From contig CABIZX010000002.1 of the NCBI GenBank assembly GCA_902363375.1, positions 496,001 to 560,000 of the forward strand: a DNA stretch of 64,000 bases, given 5' to 3'. Under the pieces are notes generated by a model. The model was not told where the DNA came from. It made no database searches and worked only from the letters and a program-made list of their open reading frames with translations. The position numbers and the translations under genes were made by a program. The stretch comes from Clostridiaceae bacterium (GTDB taxonomy: Bacteria; Bacillota; Clostridia; Clostridiales; Clostridiaceae). The first letter of the stretch is position 1. The number at the start of each line of letters is the position of its first letter. Positions 61,102-64,000 of this stretch are shown here, piece after piece.

Positions 61102-61722
61102 ATGAAGATAATTAAGCATAAATATATATGTGGAATTTTAATTTTGGCTACGACTTTAGTTTTTTCAGGATGCAGTAACGAAAATGAAAATGATGATGCT
61201 ATTGCAGTAATAAATCAAAAGAATCAAGAAAAAGTAGAGAGTAAATCATATTCAGAAGAAGAAGTTGATAAAAGTTCTAGTACTTCTGCACGAGAATTAG
61301 AATTTAAAGCTAGTTATGAAAGATCTCCATATTATAATTCTAACAAGGAATATCCTATTATAACTATTGTTAAATCTAAAAAAGATTTAAAGGAACATGA
61401 AGCAAAAGTAAAGGGGCTAACTGTGAGTAAGTTAAGTTATGTGAAGGAAAATAGTGAAGCAGACTTAAATAAGTACAATGATGAATTTTTTACTAATAAG
61501 GCACTAATTGTTATTACATTAGATGAATCCAGTGGCTCTGTAAGACATAATGTAAAAAATGTAGTTAAAGATGGAAATAATATAACTATAGCAATTGAAA
61601 GAAAAGTTCCTGAATTTGGTACTTCAGACATGGCAGAATGGAATATTTATATAGAATTAAATGCTGAAGATGTAGATAAGAATGATGTGGTTAATCTTAG
61701 GTTTAATGATGGTCTGAATTAA
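61102..61722 (+). CDS. Lipoprotein with a PrcB-like C-terminal domain
   Basis: 206 residues, ATG with GGAGG. Signal peptide with lipobox FSGC (about 21-24). Residues ~30-70 are Asn/Glu/Lys/Ser-rich linker. The C-terminal ~110 residues resemble PrcB-type domains: YNDEFFTNKALIVITLDESSGSVRHNVKNV and IAIERKVPEFGTSDMAEWNIYIELN. Such domains occur in surface lipoproteins of unclear role in Firmicutes. Own transcription unit ending in the terminator at 61845. Confidence 0.75.
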   Translation: MKIIKHKYICGILILATTLVFSGCSNENENDDAIAVINQKNQEKVESKSYSEEEVDKSSSTSARELEFKASYERSPYYNSNKEYPIITIVKSKKDLKEHEAKVKGLTVSKLSYVKENSEADLNKYNDEFFTNKALIVITLDESSGSVRHNVKNVVKDGNNITIAIERKVPEFGTSDMAEWNIYIELNAEDVDKNDVVNLRFNDGLN

Positions 61723-62132
61723 TTTAACTTAATTACTTATAAGCGTTTTATCAAATAAAGCTTTTGGAAGAGAAAGGTATAATGCTTTAACTAGAACTTG
61801 AGATTACATTAAAATTCAGATTATTTTAGATATCAATTATAAAATTAATAAAAAGTTAGCTATATAAAATTTTGTATAGTTAGCTTTTTATTAATTTTAC
61901 ATAGAAGTTAGGAAAAGTCTTTATATTTATTAGGAGTAGGCTTAGAAATATTATTTATGAAGAATCAAGAAATTGATTAATAAGAATAGAGAAAACATAT
62001 AGTATTTTAATTTAAATTTATATAAAAAGAAATTACCGTAAAATAAATGCGCTATAAAGATAAAAAAAGGTATATAATAAAAGGTAGAGTAAATTTAGAA
62101 GAAAAGAATTTTTAATTAGGAGAATTGCAAGG
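61723..62132. other. Intergenic region before the SWIM/SNF2 gene
   Basis: 410 bp with a terminator in its first part and AT-rich sequence after; no RNA gene or repeat seen. Confidence 0.5.
61845..61893 (+). terminator. Terminator after the lipoprotein gene
   Basis: AAAAGTTAGCTATA (61851-61864) and TATAGTTAGCTTTT (61875-61888) pair with two G-U pairs, then a T run. Confidence 0.7.
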
Positions 62133-64000
62133 ATGAATTTTGATTTAGAGTTGAGTGAAATAAAGGATATATGTGGAAGTGTTATTTATAATAGAGCCAT
62201 GGATATGTACCTTAGAAATAAAGTTAGAAGTATAAGGATAAATGAAGACTCTACAAATATATTATCAGTTACCGCTATAGTTCAATCAGCCTATGATGTA
62301 AATAATTATAAAACTAATGTACTTATTAATAATAAAAATTTAAAAATATATCCTAACTGTAGTTGTGAAGGCTTTAATGAGTATCATATGTGTAAGCACA
62401 TAGGAGCCGTACTTATAAAGTTAAATAAGGAAGGCGTAGGTGGAAGAGGTATAAACATCCCTAAATCAAGTGAGGAAGAACTTCTTGAAACTTATAAAAA
62501 CACCTTTGATAAGGAGATTAGGGGTGTTGAAAAGGAAACCTTAAATATGGAAGTTACTTTAATAGTAGAAGAAGAGAGCTATGGTAGTAAAAGAAAAAGT
62601 TTTTATATAGAATTAAAGATTGGTACAAATAGATTATATGTAGTAAAAAATATTCGTGAGCTTATGGAATGTATGTATAGAAGTGGTGGAACTATTAACT
62701 TTGGAAAGGAGCTTCAATACACTAATACCAGATATATGTTTAAAGATAAAGATAAAAAAATCATGAATATCATAAAGGAAGTATATGATTTAAACCTAGA
62801 AGTGATGAACAGGGTATATACTAATCGTTCTATATTTTTTAGTGGGAAGCGAGTTTTTCTTTCAGAAGGACAACTAAAAAATATTCTAGATATTAAAAGT
62901 GGCAATAGTATTAACTTAGAGTATAAAGGTGAATTGCATAAGGGAGTTACTGTTTCTTTAGGGGGTATTCCTACTAGTTTTTATATGTTTATTAAGGGAG
63001 ATAAGCTAAATATAGATATGAATGGAGAAATTCCTCAAGCAGTCTGTGAAGATACAGGTCTTTATTACTTAAATAATACCCTATATCTTTTATCGGAAAA
63101 AGAAAAGAATGATTTTAGTCCACTGCATAAGGCCTTTACTAAGGCTAAAGATAAGACTATATCCTTTAAAAAAGATAGTATTAATGATGTAGCTAATTTT
63201 CTTTTACCAAAGTTAAAGAGTATAAGCCCTATAGTAATTAAAGATGAAAAAGTAAAAGAGCTTATAAAGGAAGAACCATTGATAACAGAGTTTTACTTAG
63301 ATAAGGATGGAGATAAGGTTACCTGTGATATAAAGTTTAATTATGGAGAAGAGAGCTTTTATTATGGTTCAGAAAATGAAAGAAGAAACTTAAGAGAAGC
63401 AAATCAGGATGGAGTAGAGAATATAAAATCAGGGGCTACTAAGGATAAGGTTGATAATATACTTATTAGAGACTTAGTTCAAGAAAGAAAAATTATAGAT
63501 AAGCTTCTTAGTCTTGGATTTAAGAATAAAGATAAGACTTTTTATATAGATCAGGAAGAAGATTTAGTTGAATTTTTAACCTATGGTGTAGAAGAGCTGG
63601 CAGAGGTAGGGGATGTTTATTATTCTGATAGCTTTAAAGAAATGAAAATATTAACTCCTAAATCTTTTAGTTCTAGCATTAAATTAAATGATTTGGATCT
63701 TTTAGAGTTTAATTTTAACATTGAAGGAATTTCTAAAGAGGAGCTAAAGGAAACTTTAAATTCTATTAAGCAGAGAAAGAAATACTTTAAATTAAAAAAT
63801 GGGTCTATAATTCCACTTCAAGGCAATGAGATTAAGGATATTTATTCTGTTATTGATAACTTTGATATATCAATTTCAAAGCTAGCCAGTGGCAGTGTAG
63901 AAATACCTAAATATGCTTCTTTGTATATAGATGAAAAGATTAATAGTGGAGCTTTAGGGTTTATAGCTAGAAATAAAGGGTTTAAAAATCTTATAGATAC
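62133..64000 (+). CDS. SWIM zinc-finger/SNF2-associated helicase, 5' part
   Basis: Open from the ATG at 62133 (RBS AGGAGAATTGCA) to the window edge without a stop, 622 codons. The N-terminus has a SWIM zinc finger: CSCEGFNEYHMCKH (CXC...CXH, near 88-101). Residues ~150-600 match the bacterial SNF2-helicase-associated region (for example YLDKDGDKVTCDIKFNYG and IRDLVQERKIIDKLLSLGF). The SNF2 ATPase motor, with its DEXH-box motifs, should follow beyond 64000. Such proteins are DNA-dependent translocases related to Swi2/Snf2 remodellers, with unknown duty in bacteria. Confidence 0.85.
   Translation, partial: MNFDLELSEIKDICGSVIYNRAMDMYLRNKVRSIRINEDSTNILSVTAIVQSAYDVNNYKTNVLINNKNLKIYPNCSCEGFNEYHMCKHIGAVLIKLNKEGVGGRGINIPKSSEEELLETYKNTFDKEIRGVEKETLNMEVTLIVEEESYGSKRKSFYIELKIGTNRLYVVKNIRELMECMYRSGGTINFGKELQYTNTRYMFKDKDKKIMNIIKEVYDLNLEVMNRVYTNRSIFFSGKRVFLSEGQLKNILDIKSGNSINLEYKGELHKGVTVSLGGIPTSFYMFIKGDKLNIDMNGEIPQAVCEDTGLYYLNNTLYLLSEKEKNDFSPLHKAFTKAKDKTISFKKDSINDVANFLLPKLKSISPIVIKDEKVKELIKEEPLITEFYLDKDGDKVTCDIKFNYGEESFYYGSENERRNLREANQDGVENIKSGATKDKVDNILIRDLVQERKIIDKLLSLGFKNKDKTFYIDQEEDLVEFLTYGVEELAEVGDVYYSDSFKEMKILTPKSFSSSIKLNDLDLLEFNFNIEGISKEELKETLNSIKQRKKYFKLKNGSIIPLQGNEIKDIYSVIDNFDISISKLASGSVEIPKYASLYIDEKINSGALGFIARNKGFKNLID

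Noticed and set aside
62714-62905. 63-codon reverse ORF inside the SWIM/SNF2 gene
   Set aside because: Antisense shadow; the sense frame is open for over 600 codons.
1-64000. CRISPR arrays, tRNA and rRNA genes
   Set aside because: Looked for repeated spacers and cloverleaf or CCA-type sequences by eye; none convincing in this window.

Overview
The window is AT-rich DNA (GC around 30 percent by eye) with dense short-gap genes, AGGAGG-type ribosome binding sites, frequent TTG/GTG starts, U-tailed terminators, a tRNA-sensing T-box and a TPP riboswitch. With a double-cubane cluster reductase, BceAB/BceRS-like genes and a CX2CX3C-type ThiC, this suggests a strictly anaerobic Clostridium (sensu stricto) chromosome. 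There are no tRNA or rRNA genes, prophage or CRISPR array. The last gene runs off the right edge.

Layout. 0-10.5 kb: threonine aldolase, a membrane protein, RNase Z, then a decayed patch (truncated SGNH hydrolase, and GNAT and alpha/beta-hydrolase genes each broken by one in-frame stop), a second GNAT gene, an LRR membrane protein, an XRE regulator with a small membrane partner, and an NhaC-type antiporter. 10.6-12.5 kb: a T-box leader whose specifier (UGC) and tRNA-end-binding base both fit tRNA-Cys, ahead of a TcyP-like cystine symporter. 12.6-15.9 kb: a GC-richer TetR/ABC/permease island with two palindromic operators around its promoter. 16-26.5 kb: lipoprotein, MATE pump, AraC regulator with a GH39-like domain, double-cubane reductase, PatB-type C-S lyase, tandem GNAT, S41 protease.

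26.7-35.7 kb: a BceRS-like two-component system and a BceAB-like ABC transporter, separated by an opine-dehydrogenase-family gene. Two inverted copies of a ~245-bp palindromic element (28507-28751 and 33134-33376) enclose the dehydrogenase and BceAB-like genes, and the second copy sits in the loop of a terminator. A MacB-like ABC pair follows. 36.2-40.5 kb: a one-direction cluster of HAM1/RdgB-like NTPase, SDR, HAD, HD-domain protein, an unrecognised HEXXH protein and a small membrane protein. 40.5-47.3 kb: MarR, a heterodimeric ABC exporter whose second gene carries a G8 tract near its start, and a split ThrE exporter. 47.6-52 kb: ECF sigma with DUF4179 anti-sigma, a Lys/Glu-rich secreted protein, and TPP-riboswitch-controlled thiC.

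52-64 kb: TPR-GGDEF cyclase, Crp/Fnr regulator, a 60-aa protein, a DUF969-DUF979-pcp-GGCT operon that looks like a 5-oxoproline/pyroglutamyl peptide unit, a divergent PRPP synthetase paralogue, a second MATE pump, a lipoprotein, and the start of a SWIM/SNF2 helicase gene.

The most unusual signals are the inverted palindromic pair around the BceAB-like genes, the G8 tract, the two genes with single nonsense codons, and the 36-40 kb cluster with two altered enzymes and an unknown HEXXH protein.
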